The notes beneath the pieces were generated by a model that saw nothing but the letters and a program-made list of their open reading frames with translations, was not told where the DNA came from and searched no databases. A DNA stretch of 47,523 nt, taken from positions 139,996 through 187,518 of the forward strand of contig JAIMKJ010000001.1 of NCBI GenBank assembly GCA_020692565.1. Reading direction: 5' to 3'. This document shows positions 8,241-20,778 of the stretch, piece after piece. This stretch comes from Thermomonas sp. (lineage in GTDB: Bacteria > Pseudomonadota > Gammaproteobacteria > Xanthomonadales > Xanthomonadaceae). Position 1 is the stretch's first letter. Every line of letters starts with the position of its first letter. Position numbers and translations under genes: made by a program.

Positions 8241-10136
8241 TTAGATCGCAACTGACTGCAGCTTGCGACGGCGGCCGTAGATCAGCGTAGCGATGCCGCG
8301 CGACACGGAGACGGCGGTGTAGGCGGAGGTCGCGATGCCGAGCATGGTGGTGACACCGAAGCCCTTCAGCGGGCCGGTACCGAACGCGAACATGGCCAGA
8401 CCGGCGAGGAATGCGGTGATGTTGGCGTCGAGAATGGTGCCCGAGGCGCGGTTATAGCCTTCGGCGATGGCGGTCTGCGGCGGCAGGCCGGCCCGCAGTT
8501 CTTCGCGTATTCGTTCGTTGATCAGCACGTTGGCGTCTACCGACAGGCCGACCGTGAGCGCGATGCCGGCCAGACCGGGCAGGCTCATCGTCGCGCCGAA
8601 CAACGACATCAGGGCGAAAACCATCAGCAGGTTGAGCAACAGCGCCAGACAGGTCACCACGCCGAACATGCGGTAATACAGCAGGAAGAACGCCAGCGCG
8701 AACACGAACGAGAACACCACGGCCTTCAGTCCGCGCTCGACGTTCTGTTTGCCGAGGCTCGGACCGACGGTGCGCTCTTCGACGAAATCCATCGGCGCGG
8801 CCAATGCGCCGGCCTTGAGCAGGCGAGACAGATCGTCGGCTTCCTTGCGCTCCAGGCCGCTGGTCTGGAACTGCTTGCCGAACGGCTCGTTGATGTTGGC
8901 GATGGAGATGACTTCCTCCTTCACCTGGAACGTCTTCACTTCCTTGCCGTCGACGATGCGCACCTGCGGAATGCGCTCGATGAACACCACCGCCATCGGC
9001 TTGTTCACGTTTTCGGTGGTGTGCTGCAGCATGCGCTGCCCGCCCGCGGTATTCAGCGACACCGTCACCGCCGGCTGGCCGTTCTGGTCGACCGAGGTGC
9101 GGGCGTCGACCATGTCTTCGCCGGCGACGATGATCCGCTTGTTGAGCAGTACCGGCATCGGTTTGCCGTCGGCACCCAGTTCGCGACGCTCGTACAGGCG
9201 CGCGCCCGGAGGCACGTTGCCGCTGTCGCGGGCGTCGAAGGCATTGCCGTCGTAGACGCCGCGATATTCCAGTGTGGCGGTGGCGCCGAGCGTACGTTTG
9301 GCCTTGGCGGTGTCCTGTACGCCCGGCAATTGCACCACGATGCGGTCGGCGCCCTGACGCTGGAGGATCGGTTCGGCGACGCCGAGCGCGTTGATGCGGT
9401 TGCGCAGCGTGCCGAGGTTCTGCTCGATGGCATGCAGGGTCATCTGCCGGATCATCTCCTCGGAGACCCGGATCCTGATGACATTGCCCACCGTCTCGAA
9501 GGCGAAGGCATTGTTCGCAAGCAGCGCGCCGCTGTCGGCCGCGGCGGCGGCGAGATTCTTGCGGATCAGGGCTTCGGCTTTCGGGACATCGGTACCCGGG
9601 ACAAGGGTGATCCGCATGCCTGCTTCGCCATCACGATCGGCCGTGTAGCTGATGCGCGCGTCGCGCAGCGTGCTGCGGATGTCCGACAGATAGGCCTCGA
9701 AGCGCTTGTCGATCGCGGCCTTCTTGTCCACTTCCATCAGGAAATGCACGCCGCCCTGCAGATCAAGGCCGAGGGCCATCGGCTTGGCGCCGATCGCGGT
9801 CAGCCAATCGGGCACGTTCGACGCGAGATTCATCGCGACGACATAACGGTTGCCCAGCGCGTCGCCCAGGACATCGGCGGCCTTGCTCTGGCTGTCGGCG
9901 TCCGCGGTGCGAACCAGCAGATTGTCGCCCTGCTTCTCGATCCCCTTGGTCTTCAGCCCGGCTTTCGCCATGACCTGCGACACCCGCTGCTCCAGCGCGG
10001 CGTCGATGGTCGCGCCGCGGCCGGCGGAGATCTGCACGGAGGGATCCTGCGGGTAGATGTTGGGCAACGCGTAGATCGCGCTGAGCAACACCACGATCAG
10101 GATGACGACATATTTCCAGCGGGAATATTCGAGCAT
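8241..10136 (-). CDS. secD: Protein translocase subunit SecD
   Basis: This 631-residue partner of SecF is a membrane protein with a large periplasmic region. It begins MLEYSRWKYVVILIVVLLSA, the first membrane helix. The sequence ALGLDLQGGVHFLMEVD is the SecD hallmark and IVVQLPGVQDTAKAK belongs to the P1 domain. The C-terminal five-helix block contains GLSVDANVLINERIREEL. The open frame begins 12 codons upstream, but the ATG at 10136 gives the usual N-terminus. It lies between yajC and secF on the same strand. Confidence 0.97.
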   Translation of the reverse strand: MLEYSRWKYVVILIVVLLSAIYALPNIYPQDPSVQISAGRGATIDAALEQRVSQVMAKAGLKTKGIEKQGDNLLVRTADADSQSKAADVLGDALGNRYVVAMNLASNVPDWLTAIGAKPMALGLDLQGGVHFLMEVDKKAAIDKRFEAYLSDIRSTLRDARISYTADRDGEAGMRITLVPGTDVPKAEALIRKNLAAAAADSGALLANNAFAFETVGNVIRIRVSEEMIRQMTLHAIEQNLGTLRNRINALGVAEPILQRQGADRIVVQLPGVQDTAKAKRTLGATATLEYRGVYDGNAFDARDSGNVPPGARLYERRELGADGKPMPVLLNKRIIVAGEDMVDARTSVDQNGQPAVTVSLNTAGGQRMLQHTTENVNKPMAVVFIERIPQVRIVDGKEVKTFQVKEEVISIANINEPFGKQFQTSGLERKEADDLSRLLKAGALAAPMDFVEERTVGPSLGKQNVERGLKAVVFSFVFALAFFLLYYRMFGVVTCLALLLNLLMVFALMSLFGATMSLPGLAGIALTVGLSVDANVLINERIREELRAGLPPQTAIAEGYNRASGTILDANITAFLAGLAMFAFGTGPLKGFGVTTMLGIATSAYTAVSVSRGIATLIYGRRRKLQSVAI

Positions 10137-10204
10137 GACATGCACCGCGCCCGGTCCTGGGACCGGCCGCATTCGAGGTGGATCGGAAGGTCAGGCGAAG
10201 CGCA

Positions 10205-10549
10205 TCACAGCGACTTCAGCGTACCCTTGGGCAGAACGTGACCGATGGCGCCTTTCTGCACGCGCAACAGCACATTGTCGGACACTTCGACGCTGATGAA
10301 GCTGTCGCCGATGTCGCGGACGGTACCGGCGATGCCGCCGCTGGTGATGACTTCATCGCCCTTGGACAGCTTTTCGAGCATCGTGCGGTGTTCCTTGGCG
10401 CGCTTCATCTGCGGCCGGATCATGATGAAGTACATCACCACCAGCAGCAGGATCGGGAACATCAGGGTCGACATCAGGCTGCCGGCGCCCGGGGCGGCGG
10501 GCGCGGCCTGGGCGTAGGCGGGGGAAATCAGGAGATCGAGGAGATTCAT
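10205..10549 (-). CDS. yajC: Sec translocon accessory protein YajC
   Basis: This small inner-membrane protein of 114 residues associates with SecDF. A single membrane helix (LMSTLMFPILLLVVMYFIMI) is followed by the diagnostic RPQMKRAKEHRTMLEKLSKG and a cytoplasmic beta-rich domain (GDEVITSGGIAGTVRDIGD). The N-terminal SPAYAQAAP stretch is longer than in E. coli but usual in this group. The ATG at 10549 is preferred over a TTG one codon upstream. The gene lies between tgt and secD, its normal position. Confidence 0.95.
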   Translation of the reverse strand: MNLLDLLISPAYAQAAPAAPGAGSLMSTLMFPILLLVVMYFIMIRPQMKRAKEHRTMLEKLSKGDEVITSGGIAGTVRDIGDSFISVEVSDNVLLRVQKGAIGHVLPKGTLKSL

Positions 10550-10694
10550 CAATGATGGGTCCGTGGCGCAAAATAGCTGGGGATTATGCCATGCGGGCCG
10601 GGCTGCTGGCTTTCAACCCCGCCGCCGCATCCGGGCCGGTTGGCCCCTTCGGTTCTGATCGGCTTCTTTCCCGACCGCTGCCGACCGCCGAAGT

Positions 10695-12968
<2,274 letters not shown>

Positions 12969-12972
<4 letters not shown>

Positions 12973-14690
12973 CGCGGGAAAGTGCGTTCGGGCGCCCTTG
13001 CGGACACGTGTTCGGAAGCGGGGCCGGGCATCGCGACGGAGGCTGGCGCAACGACGGTCCGTTCGCCGCCGCCGAATCCGCTCATCGCCAGCAGCAGCAC
13101 CGCCGGCAACCCGGCCAGCACGATCAGCAGCGCGGCCACCGCGCCCTCCTCGTAGGTGCCGCGCGCGGCTTCGGCATAGAGCCAAGTCGCCAGGGTGTCC
13201 ACGTTCAACGGCCGCAGCATCAGCGTGACCGGCAGCTCCTTCATCGCATCGACAAAGACCAGCATCGCCGCGGCGGCCAGCGCCGGACGCAGCAACGGCA
13301 GATGCACCCGCAACAGGCTGGCGCTTGGCCCCGCGCCCAGGCCGCGCGCGGCCTGATCGAGCGACGACGGAATCCGCGCCATGCCCGCCTCCAGCCCGCC
13401 GGTAGCGATGGCCAGAAACCGCACCGTGCAAGCCAGCACCAGCAGGCTCAGACTGCCCATCAGCAGCGGCGCCGCATCGGACAGCATGCCCAGCGCACGA
13501 TCGGCACCGGCCGCAGCGATCAGCAGGGCAATCGCCAGCACCGTGCCCGGCAAGGCATAGCCCAGGCTGCCGACCCGCAGCGCTGCCGCAGCCGCCGTCC
13601 CGCGTCGGCGTGCATTCGCCAGGCGGGTGGCCCAGACCAGCACCAGCGCAGCAGCCAATGTGGTTGCGGTGGCGAGCGCAGCGATCCGCAGCGTATTGCC
13701 GGCACTGGCCCACAGCTGCGGCGAGATGCCATCGCCGCGCAGCCGCGCCGCGGCTTCGACCGCCAGATGTGCGGCGGGCGCCACGAAACCCAGCAGCACC
13801 GGCAGCGCGCAGGCGGCCGTCGCCAGCAGTGCCCGCCCGCCGTGCAGGCGTTGTACGGCCAGCGGTCGCGGCCTCCCGACGGCGGCGTAGCGCTGACGTC
13901 GACGGCCGTGGCGCTCCAGCGCCAGCGCCAGCATGACCATCGCCAGCATCGCCAGCGCGATCTGCGCCGCGCCGGGCAGGTCGCTACGCGACACCCAAGT
14001 GGTGTAGACCGCCACCGTCAGCGTCTTCACGCCGAGGAACTCCGAAGCGCCGATATCGTTGAGCGTTTCCAGCAGCACCAGCGCCGCGCCTACCGCGATC
14101 GCCGGGCGCGCCAACGGCAGCGCCACGCGTACGAACAGCGCCACGCCGCCCACGCCGAGCGAGCGCGCGGCCTCCACCAGGCTGGCGGCCTGCACGGCGA
14201 ACATCGCGCGCACGCAGAGATAGACATAGGGATACAGCACCAGCCCCAACAGCACGATGCACGCCGGCAGCGAGCGCAGGTCGGGCAGACGGAAATCGCG
14301 CGGACTGTCGTAACCCAGCATCGCGCGCAGCGCCGTCTGCAGCGGGCCCAGCGGATGCGACAGATCGAGGTAGGCGAAGGCGACGATGTACGTCGGCACC
14401 GCCAGCGGCAGCAGCAGCGCCCAGCCGAACACGCGCCGGCCCGGAAACTCGTAGGCGGTCACCAGCCATGCGCAGACCGTGCCCAACGGCACCGCCACCG
14501 CAGCCACGCCGGCCAGCAACAGCAGCGTATTCAAGGTCGCCTGCGGCAACACGTGCGCGGCCAGATGCGACCACAGCCCATCGCTGCCCTGCGCCGCGGT
14601 CCACAGCAATGCGCCCAGCGGCAGCGCGACCACGGCCGCGATCACGAACGCAGCCGCAAGCCACAGGCCCTCGCCCTTCCCCGACCGCAT
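12969..14690 (-). CDS. fbpB: Iron(III) ABC transporter permease
   Basis: This 573-residue inner-membrane permease has the duplicated architecture of FbpB: two homologous halves fused in one chain, each with about six membrane helices. Each half carries an EAA loop that docks the ATPase. The first is EAARSLGVGGVALFVRVALP and the second QAARGLGAGPSASLLRVHLP. The gene follows fbpA by 42 nt and overlaps fbpC by 4 nt. Ferric iron as substrate is inferred from the binding protein. Confidence 0.92.
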
Positions 14691-14732
14691 CAGTCCCGGG
14701 CCGTCAACGCATTACCCGGCAGACACGCGGCG

Positions 14733-15800
14733 TCACTCGTCGAAGCCGACGCGATCGACCAGCGCGCTGGCGCGCGCGCGATGCTTGACGATGTCGGCCA
14801 AAGGCAGCGGATCGACCTTGAGCGGACCGAAACCGGCGACGATCGGATCCAGCGTCACGCCCTTCTTCACCGGAGACTCGTAATTGGCCTGCGCATAGGC
14901 GCTCTGGGCGCGGTCGGACACCAGATATTCGAGCAGGCGCACCGCGTTGGCGCGGTTCGGCGCGTGCCGGGCCACGGCCGCGCCGCTGATGTTGACGTGG
15001 GTGCCGCCGCCCGCGAAGACAGGACGCACGACCTGGATCGCATCGCCCCAGCGCCGCTGTTCGCTGCCTTCCGGCGCGGACTTCATGCGGCCCGCGTAAT
15101 AGGCGTTGGCGATGCCGATGTCGCAGATCCCGGCAAGGATGTCGCGGGCCACGTCGCGGTCGCCGCCGGTGGCCTTGCGCGCCAGATTCGCCTTGACCGC
15201 GCGCAGCCAGACTTCAGTCTTCGCCTCGCCCTTGTGCGCGATCATCGCGGCGATCAGGCTGATGTTGTAGGGATGCTGACCGGAACGCAGGCAGATGCGG
15301 CCCTTCCATTCGGGCTTGGCCAGATCCTCGTAACGGAAGCCCGCGAGCTTCAGCGAGCGCTCGGCGTAGAGCACGCGGTCGCGCAGCGAAAGCGCGAACC
15401 AGTGGCCGGTACGGCCACGCAGGTGCGGCGGAATCGCCGATTCCAGGGATTTCGACTTGACGCCCTGGGTCACATCGCCCAGCACCAGATCGATCAGATT
15501 GCCACTGTCCGCGGTCATCAGCAGGTCGGCGGGCGAACGCTCGCCCTCGGCCTTCACCCGCTCCAGCAGACCGTCGCGCAGGAACACGGTGTTGACCTTG
15601 ATCCCGGTTTCACCGGTAAAACTGTCCAGCAGCGGCTGGATCAGGCCCGGTTCCCGGGTGGTGTAGAGATTGAGTTCCTTCGAAGGCGTCTGCGCGGCCG
15701 GCGTCTGCGCGGCGACAGCGGACGCAAAACCCGCCGCTGCCACGGTGAGCAACGCGGCAGCGGCGAAGGGACGGGAGATGGCGCGGGAGAGAAAACGCAT
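14733..15800 (-). CDS. fbpA: Ferric iron-binding periplasmic protein
   Basis: This 355-residue periplasmic binding protein of the FbpA group carries Fe(III) to FbpB/FbpC. A signal peptide (MRFLSRAISRPFAAAALLTV, then a small-residue AAAGFASAVAA cleavage region) precedes the mature LNLYTTREPGLIQPLL start. The tandem tyrosines that ligate iron in this family are visible in IANAYYAGRM. FAGGGTHVNISGAAVARHAP is also typical. The ATG at 15800 has AGGA about 9 nt upstream and gives the correct signal peptide; the frame extends upstream without homology. It starts 44 nt after the flavin reductase gene. I did not find a convincing Fur box directly upstream, so iron control, if present, may act elsewhere. 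Confidence 0.93.
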   Translation of the reverse strand: MRFLSRAISRPFAAAALLTVAAAGFASAVAAQTPAAQTPSKELNLYTTREPGLIQPLLDSFTGETGIKVNTVFLRDGLLERVKAEGERSPADLLMTADSGNLIDLVLGDVTQGVKSKSLESAIPPHLRGRTGHWFALSLRDRVLYAERSLKLAGFRYEDLAKPEWKGRICLRSGQHPYNISLIAAMIAHKGEAKTEVWLRAVKANLARKATGGDRDVARDILAGICDIGIANAYYAGRMKSAPEGSEQRRWGDAIQVVRPVFAGGGTHVNISGAAVARHAPNRANAVRLLEYLVSDRAQSAYAQANYESPVKKGVTLDPIVAGFGPLKVDPLPLADIVKHRARASALVDRVGFDE

Positions 15801-15844
15801 GGAGGCTTCCTGGATACGGCGGAGTGAAACGGGCACGACAGCGA

Positions 15845-16489
15845 TCATGCGCGACTCCTGGGGGTGATGCGGACCGGTGGACTCGCCGGCCGCTCGAGCT
15901 GGAAGATATCGCGGGTACGGACATAGGCCGCACCGCCGAGGCGCCCGATCAGATCGAGCTTCGCCGGGTCGACGTGGCGCGCGTCGGTCATCGCCGCATC
16001 GTCGATATGCGCGAGCAGCACTTCTGCGAACACCAGATGGTGGCTCGGCGTATCGGCCGGATACGCCTGGATCGCAGCCAGCCGGCATTCGAAGGCGACC
16101 GCACTGCCGGCCACCCGCAGCGGCGCGATGCGCTGCGACGCCGCGGACGTTACGCCGCAGCGCTCGAACTCGCTCACGCCGTGCGGGAACGCGGCGGCAG
16201 TGGCGTTCATCGTCTCCGCCTGCGCCGCCGAGACCAGATGGATGACCAGTTCACCGCGCTCGCGCAGATTGCGCAGCGTGTCTTTCTCCACACCGTCGGG
16301 ACGCAGGCCGATGCTCAGCATCAACGTCGGCGGCGCGTCGCAGACTACCTGGAAAAAACTGAAGGGCGCGAGGTTGTCGATGCCGTCGGCCGAGCGCGTG
16401 GACACCCAGGCGATCGGCCGCGGGGTGACCGTGGCGGTCAACCAGCGATAGGCCTCTCGCGCCGGCAGCGCGGCGAAATCAAGCTGCAT
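15845..16489 (-). CDS. Flavin reductase family protein
   Basis: This 214-residue FMN-binding protein belongs to the flavin reductase/FMN-binding split-barrel family. The N-terminal part has [21 protein letters not shown], followed by [20 protein letters not shown], a family hallmark, and later the conserved GELVIHL and [14 protein letters not shown]. Such enzymes pass electrons from NAD(P)H to flavin, and reduced flavin can reduce ferric iron. The gene overlaps the end of queA by 11 nt and precedes fbpA by 44 nt. That position fits a partner in iron assimilation, but the link is contextual only. Confidence 0.88.
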   Translation of the reverse strand: MQLDFAALPAREAYRWLTATVTPRPIAWVSTRSADGIDNLAPFSFFQVVCDAPPTLMLSIGLRPDGVEKDTLRNLRERGELVIHLVSAAQAETMNATAAAFPHGVSEFERCGVTSAASQRIAPLRVAGSAVAFECRLAAIQAYPADTPSHHLVFAEVLLAHIDDAAMTDARHVDPAKLDLIGRLGGAAYVRTRDIFQLERPASPPVRITPRSRA

Positions 16490-17555
16490 GCGCGGGCTCG
16501 GCGGGCGTGGACGCCGCAGACGGAAACAGCAGCATCGCATCGCCGTAGCTGAAGAACCGGTAGCGCTCACGCACCGCATGCGCGTAGGCGGCGAATACCC
16601 GGTCCTTGCCGGCGAACGCCGACACCAGCATCAGCAGCGTGCTTTCCGGCAGGTGGAAGTTGGTGAGCATCGCGTCGACGCTGCGGATGCGGTAGCCCGG
16701 AAAAATGAAGATCCGGGTTTCGCCTGCGAACGGTTGCAGCTCGCGTTCGCCTGCATCGTTGTTGCGCATGGCGCTCTCGAGCGCACGCACCACGGTCGTG
16801 CCCACCGCGACCACGCGACCGCCGCGCTCGCGGGTGCGGCGCACCTGCGCGACCAGTTCGGCGCCCACGTTCAACCATTCGCTGTGCATGCGGTGTTCGC
16901 GCACGTCGTCGGCGCGCATCGGCTGGAACGTGCCGGCGCCGACGTGCAGGGTCACGTGCCCGAATTCGACGCCGCGCGCGCGCAATGCCTCGAGCAACGG
17001 CGCGTCGAAATGCAGGCCGGCGGTGGGGGCGGCGACCGCGCCGATTTCCTTCGCGAACACCGTCTGGTAGCGCTCGTGGTCGTCTGCACCCGGCTCGCGG
17101 CGGATGTACGGCGGCAGCGGCAGCCGGCCGGCGTGCAGCAGCCAGCTTTCCAGCCCTTCGCCGACGTGGAAGCGCAGATGGTAGAACTCGCCGTCGCGGC
17201 CCAGCACCTCGGCTTCGCCACCGGCATCCAGCGCGACCCGGCTGCCCGCCTTCGGCGATTTGCTGGCGCCGACCTGCGCGCGCGCCTCGTCGCCGGGCAG
17301 CAGCCGTTCGATCAGGATTTCGACCCGCCCGCCGGTCGCCTTCTGGCCGAACAGTCGCGCCGGGATCACCCGGGTGTCGTTGAAGATCAGCAGGTCGCCC
17401 GGCTGCAAGAGATCGGGCAGATCGCGCACCGACCGATCCTGGAAATCGCCCGTCGCCGGCGGCACCACCAGCAGGCGGCTGGCGGAGCGCTCGGCCAGCG
17501 GCGCCTGCGCGATCAGGGCTTCGGGCAGTTCGAAGTGGAAGTCGGATTTCTTCAT
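16479..17555 (-). CDS. queA: tRNA preQ1 ribosyltransferase-isomerase QueA
   Basis: QueA converts preQ1 at tRNA position 34 to epoxyqueuosine by transferring the ribosyl part of S-adenosylmethionine. The protein has 358 residues and full family features: [20 protein letters not shown] at the N-terminus, [51 protein letters not shown] and [19 protein letters not shown]. The frame is open upstream to 17789, but the [11 protein letters not shown] start at 17555 is the family norm. A TACAAT hexamer lies 25 nt upstream. Its usual neighbour tgt is displaced by the flavin reductase and fbpABC genes. Confidence 0.96.
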   Translation of the reverse strand: MKKSDFHFELPEALIAQAPLAERSASRLLVVPPATGDFQDRSVRDLPDLLQPGDLLIFNDTRVIPARLFGQKATGGRVEILIERLLPGDEARAQVGASKSPKAGSRVALDAGGEAEVLGRDGEFYHLRFHVGEGLESWLLHAGRLPLPPYIRREPGADDHERYQTVFAKEIGAVAAPTAGLHFDAPLLEALRARGVEFGHVTLHVGAGTFQPMRADDVREHRMHSEWLNVGAELVAQVRRTRERGGRVVAVGTTVVRALESAMRNNDAGERELQPFAGETRIFIFPGYRIRSVDAMLTNFHLPESTLLMLVSAFAGKDRVFAAYAHAVRERYRFFSYGDAMLLFPSAASTPAEPAHAA

Positions 17556-17579
17556 CGCGTCGCACGGCATCGGGCACGC

Positions 17580-17585
17580 ATTGTA
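17580..17585 (-). promoter_or_regulatory. Possible -10 element upstream of queA
   Basis: TACAAT on the minus strand, in the 55-nt gap between the 2OG-oxygenase stop and the queA start. The leader would be short, about 18 nt. I see no good -35 at the expected spacing, so this is a weak call. Confidence 0.35.
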
Positions 17586-17610
17586 GCCGCCCGCCCGTCG
17601 CGGGCCGCGC

Positions 17611-18636
17611 TTAGCCCACCGCTTCGCGCAGTTGCGGGAAGACCTTGCCGACCTTGCCCAGCAGGTAGTCGCCGTAGGTGCCCTCGAACGGCGCCAGCAC
17701 GCTGGCCCCGTCCCAGCGTGCACTGCGATCCGCGGCCACGCGCCCGGGATCGATCCGGGCGTGCTCCGGCAGCGGCGTGACCCGGGCAATGAAGTCGGGA
17801 TCGAAGAACAGCGGAAACGAGAAACGCTCGCGACCGCTGGCGTTGCGCACCCGGTGCGGCGTGGAGCGATAGGTGCCGCCGGTCAGCCGGTCGAGCATGT
17901 CGCCGATGTTGCACACCAGCGTGCCCGGCAGCGGCGGTGCGTCCAGCCAGCCCTGCGGCGTGCGCACCTGCAGCCCGGGCACGTCGTCCTGCAGCAGCAG
18001 GGTCAGCAGGCCGTAGTCGGTGTGCTCGCCCACGCCCCAACCCGCCTCGCCGGGCGCTTGCGGCGGATAGCGGAACACCCGGAACAGCACGGTCGGATCG
18101 CCGGTGTAGTGGCGCCGGAACCAGTCGCCCTCCAGCCCCAGACCCAGCGCCACCGCGTCGAGCACCGCCTGCGCGGCGCAGGTGGCCGCCGCCATGTAGT
18201 CCAGCACCGCCGCGCGCAGCGCCAGCGGATGCGCCGGCCACAGATTGGCGCCGTGCAGCGGCCAGCCGGCGCGCACCCGCGGGTCGTCAGGCGGCAGCTC
18301 CGTACCGAAATACAGGCCTTCCTTCAGATCCGGCCGGCCGCTGGTCAGCTCGCCGCCCACCGGGAAGTAACCGCGCCACGCGCGGCCGCCATGCCGCATC
18401 TCCACGCGCATCTTCTCCGCCGCCGGCAGCGCGAAGAACCCACGGCTGGTATCCCGCAGCCGCGCCTGCAGCGCTTCGTCGATGCCGTGACCGGCGATAT
18501 AGAAGAAGCCGTGCGCGCGGCAGGCCTCGCCGATCTCGGCCGCCACCCGGCCGCGGGCCTCCGCATCCGCGCCGCCCAGCATCGGGGCGATGTCGACCAC
18601 GGGCAGCGTGATGGCAGGCCACCTCACGGCAGGCAT
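17611..18636 (-). CDS. 2OG-Fe(II) oxygenase, isopenicillin N synthase family
   Basis: This 341-residue non-haem iron oxygenase has the isopenicillin N synthase-like fold. The N-terminal DIOX_N part contains [14 protein letters not shown]. The iron facial triad is visible: His and Asp in [15 protein letters not shown] and the distal His in [10 protein letters not shown]. The co-substrate-binding R-x-S follows as [12 protein letters not shown]. Members oxidise diverse small molecules and the substrate cannot be read here. The gene starts 10 nt after the Lrp-type regulator on the same strand, so they form a transcription unit. A PLP aminotransferase gene lies divergently, suggesting an amino-acid-related substrate. 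Confidence 0.88.
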   Translation of the reverse strand: MPAVRWPAITLPVVDIAPMLGGADAEARGRVAAEIGEACRAHGFFYIAGHGIDEALQARLRDTSRGFFALPAAEKMRVEMRHGGRAWRGYFPVGGELTSGRPDLKEGLYFGTELPPDDPRVRAGWPLHGANLWPAHPLALRAAVLDYMAAATCAAQAVLDAVALGLGLEGDWFRRHYTGDPTVLFRVFRYPPQAPGEAGWGVGEHTDYGLLTLLLQDDVPGLQVRTPQGWLDAPPLPGTLVCNIGDMLDRLTGGTYRSTPHRVRNASGRERFSFPLFFDPDFIARVTPLPEHARIDPGRVAADRSARWDGASVLAPFEGTYGDYLLGKVGKVFPQLREAVG

Positions 18637-18646
18637 GACGGCAGCC

Positions 18647-19078
18647 TCAGCGCTCGAACTTGGTGGACAGGATGATCGAAGACGTGGTGCGCTCCACGCC
18701 CTCGATCGCGCCGATCCGGTCGGTCAGCACATCCCACTCGCCCACGCCCGGCACGGCGCCGATCGCGATCAGGTCGAAGACCCCGCTGATCGAATGCAGC
18801 GACCGCAGCTCCGGCATCGCGCGCAGCGCCGCCACCACCGAGGTCATCTGCTTGGGTTGGACGGCGATCATGATGTGCGCGCGCACCTGGCCGCGCTCGT
18901 ATTCGTCGTCGACGCGCACGGTGTAGCCGCCGATCACCCCTTCCCGCTCCAGTCGCTCGATGCGGCTCTGCACCGTGGTCCGCGACAGGCCCAGCCGGCG
19001 GGCGATCTCGGCGGTGGACGCCCTGGCATTCTCACGAAGCAGTGAGAGCAGCTGTTGATCGGTGTCGGAGAGCTTCAT
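18647..19078 (-). CDS. Lrp/AsnC family transcriptional regulator
   Basis: This 143-residue regulator has an N-terminal helix-turn-helix ([20 protein letters not shown], then [20 protein letters not shown]). A C-terminal ligand-sensing domain of the RAM/AsnC type follows ([25 protein letters not shown]). Proteins of this family sense amino acids and form higher oligomers. The ATG at 19078 is the conserved start; the longer frame crosses the intergenic region. It is divergent from a class III aminotransferase gene, and a perfect 19-nt palindrome lies 12 nt upstream. Control of both its own operon and the aminotransferase is therefore likely. Confidence 0.93.
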   Translation of the reverse strand: MKLSDTDQQLLSLLRENARASTAEIARRLGLSRTTVQSRIERLEREGVIGGYTVRVDDEYERGQVRAHIMIAVQPKQMTSVVAALRAMPELRSLHSISGVFDLIAIGAVPGVGEWDVLTDRIGAIEGVERTTSSIILSTKFER

Positions 19079-19090
19079 TTGCACGTCCGG

Positions 19091-19109
19091 TTTCGTCGAA
19101 TCGACGAAA
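19091..19109. promoter_or_regulatory. Perfect 19-nt palindrome, likely Lrp-family operator
   Basis: TTTCGTCGAATCGACGAAA: two 9-nt arms around a single central A, with no mismatch. It lies 12 nt upstream of the Lrp-type start and 90 nt upstream of the aminotransferase start, in a 121-nt divergent region that is AT-richer than its surroundings. Position and symmetry fit autoregulation and divergent control by the adjacent regulator. Confidence 0.7.
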
Positions 19110-19199
19110 TATCGATGAATTCCGCACAGATCACAACTATTAAACGTCATGCGGATCGCGATAATGGACAGCTCGACGTTTTCTGCTGGAGGCCTATCC

Positions 19200-20696
19200 A
19201 TGGCTTTGCTCGACACCCTCGCCCCGCTCCGCGCCCATGCCGGCGCGCGCCGCACCCACGGGCTGGACGACACGACCATCCTGACATTCGCCGCCGCGCA
19301 TCCCGATCTGGTCGAAGCGATCGACGCCGCAGGCGCCGAATACACCGCGATCCGCGCGGAATTCGCCGACCTGCTCGATCTCGACGAAACCGCCCAGGCG
19401 CTCGCGGTACAGGCCGGCTTCGTCAATTTCTATTCGAACGACACCGTCAACCCGTACGTCGCGCTGGCCGCGCGCGGGCCGTGGGTCGTCACCCTGAAGG
19501 GCGCGGTGCTGCACGACTCCGGCGGCTACGGCATGCTCGGTTTCGGTCACGCCCCCAAGGCGGTGCTGGAGACGATGGCGCGGCCCCAGGTGATGGCCAA
19601 CATCATGACCCCCAGCCTGTCGCAACTGCGCTTCGAGCGCGCGATCCGCAGCGAAATCGGCCACACCGTCGGCGCCTGTCCCTACGACAAATTCCTGTGC
19701 CTCAATTCGGGCTCGGAGTCGGTGTCGCTGGGCTGCCGCATCGTCGACGTCAACGCCAAGCTGATGACCGACCCGGGCGCGCCGCACGCCGGCCGCACCA
19801 TCAAGCGTCTGGTCGTGAAGGGCAGCTTCCACGGCCGCACCGAACGCCCGGCGCTGTATTCCGATTCCAGCCGCAAGAACTACGTGCAGCACCTCGCCAG
19901 CTTCCGCGGCGAGGACAGCGTGATCACGGTCGAGCCCTACGACGGCGACGCGCTGCGGAAGGCTTTCGCCGATGCCGACGCCAACGGCTGGTTCATCGAA
20001 GCGATGTTCCTGGAGCCGGTGATGGGCGAAGGCGACCCGGGCCGCTCGGTGCCGCGCGCGTTCTACGACCTGGCCCGCGCGCTGACCAAGGCGCACGGCT
20101 CGATCCTGCTGGTCGATTCGATCCAGGCCGGCCTGCGCGCCCACGGCGTGCTGTCGGTGGTCGACTACCCGGGCTTCGAAGGCATCGAACCGCCGGACAT
20201 GGAAACCTATTCGAAAGCGCTCAACGCCGCGCAGTACCCGCTGTCGGTGCTGGCCGTGAACGAACGCGCCGCCGGCCTGTACCGCAAGGGCACCTACGGC
20301 AACACCATGACCACCAACCCGCGCGCGCTGGACGTCGCCTGCACCGTGCTGGGCCTGCTCACGCCGGCGGTGCGCGCGAACATCCGCGAGCGCGGCCAGG
20401 AAGCGCTGTCGAAACTCGAAGCGCTGAAAGCCGAACTGCCGGGCCTGATCACCAAGGTCCAGGGCACCGGCCTGCTGTTCTCCTGCGAGCTGTCGCCGGA
20501 ATTCAAGGGCTACGGCACCGGTTCGACCGAGGAATGGATGCGCGAACACGGCATCGGCGTGATCCACGGCGGCGAGAACTCGCTGCGCTTCACCCCGCAC
20601 TTCGCGATGCGCAGCGACGAACTGGACCTGCTGGTCGCGATGATCAAGCGCGCGCTGCTGGAAGGCCCGCGCCAGCAGCAGGCCGCTGCGGCCTGA
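19200..20696 (+). CDS. Class III PLP-dependent aminotransferase
   Basis: This 498-residue aminotransferase has fold-type I features. LCLNSGSESVSLGCRIVD is the cofactor phosphate region and KGSFHGRTERPAL the conserved aromatic/His region. ILLVDSIQAGLRAHG carries the pyridine-N Asp306. The Schiff-base lysine is probably Lys339 in METYSKALNAAQYPL. The more common D-E-V-Q motif reads D-S-I-Q here, placing it in a less typical branch. The substrate is unknown; omega-amino acids are usual for the class. GGAGG lies 9 nt before the ATG at 19200. It is divergent from an Lrp-family regulator, with a palindrome between them, and is closed by a terminator at 20723-20754. Confidence 0.9.
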   Translation: MALLDTLAPLRAHAGARRTHGLDDTTILTFAAAHPDLVEAIDAAGAEYTAIRAEFADLLDLDETAQALAVQAGFVNFYSNDTVNPYVALAARGPWVVTLKGAVLHDSGGYGMLGFGHAPKAVLETMARPQVMANIMTPSLSQLRFERAIRSEIGHTVGACPYDKFLCLNSGSESVSLGCRIVDVNAKLMTDPGAPHAGRTIKRLVVKGSFHGRTERPALYSDSSRKNYVQHLASFRGEDSVITVEPYDGDALRKAFADADANGWFIEAMFLEPVMGEGDPGRSVPRAFYDLARALTKAHGSILLVDSIQAGLRAHGVLSVVDYPGFEGIEPPDMETYSKALNAAQYPLSVLAVNERAAGLYRKGTYGNTMTTNPRALDVACTVLGLLTPAVRANIRERGQEALSKLEALKAELPGLITKVQGTGLLFSCELSPEFKGYGTGSTEEWMREHGIGVIHGGENSLRFTPHFAMRSDELDLLVAMIKRALLEGPRQQQAAAA

Positions 20697-20722
20697 GCTG
20701 TCGGCACGCCATGATGGAAACG

Positions 20723-20754
20723 AAGAAAGCCGGCGCTGTCCGGCTTTCTTTTTG
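20723..20754 (+). terminator. Rho-independent terminator of the aminotransferase gene
   Basis: A 10-bp stem AGAAAGCCGG/CCGGCTTTCT with a 6-nt loop (CGCTGT), followed directly by a T-tract. Confidence 0.9.
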
Positions 20755-20778
20755 CCCGCGATTCGACGCTTCCGCCGC

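Noticed and set aside
13008..15827. A 939-codon plus-strand open frame over fbpB and fbpA
   Set aside because: Low-complexity Gln/Arg/His composition and complete overlap with well-conserved transporter genes on the other strand.
15801..15844. A Fur box in front of fbpA
   Set aside because: The 44-nt gap contains no GATAAT-type hexamer array; iron control may exist elsewhere but is not shown here.
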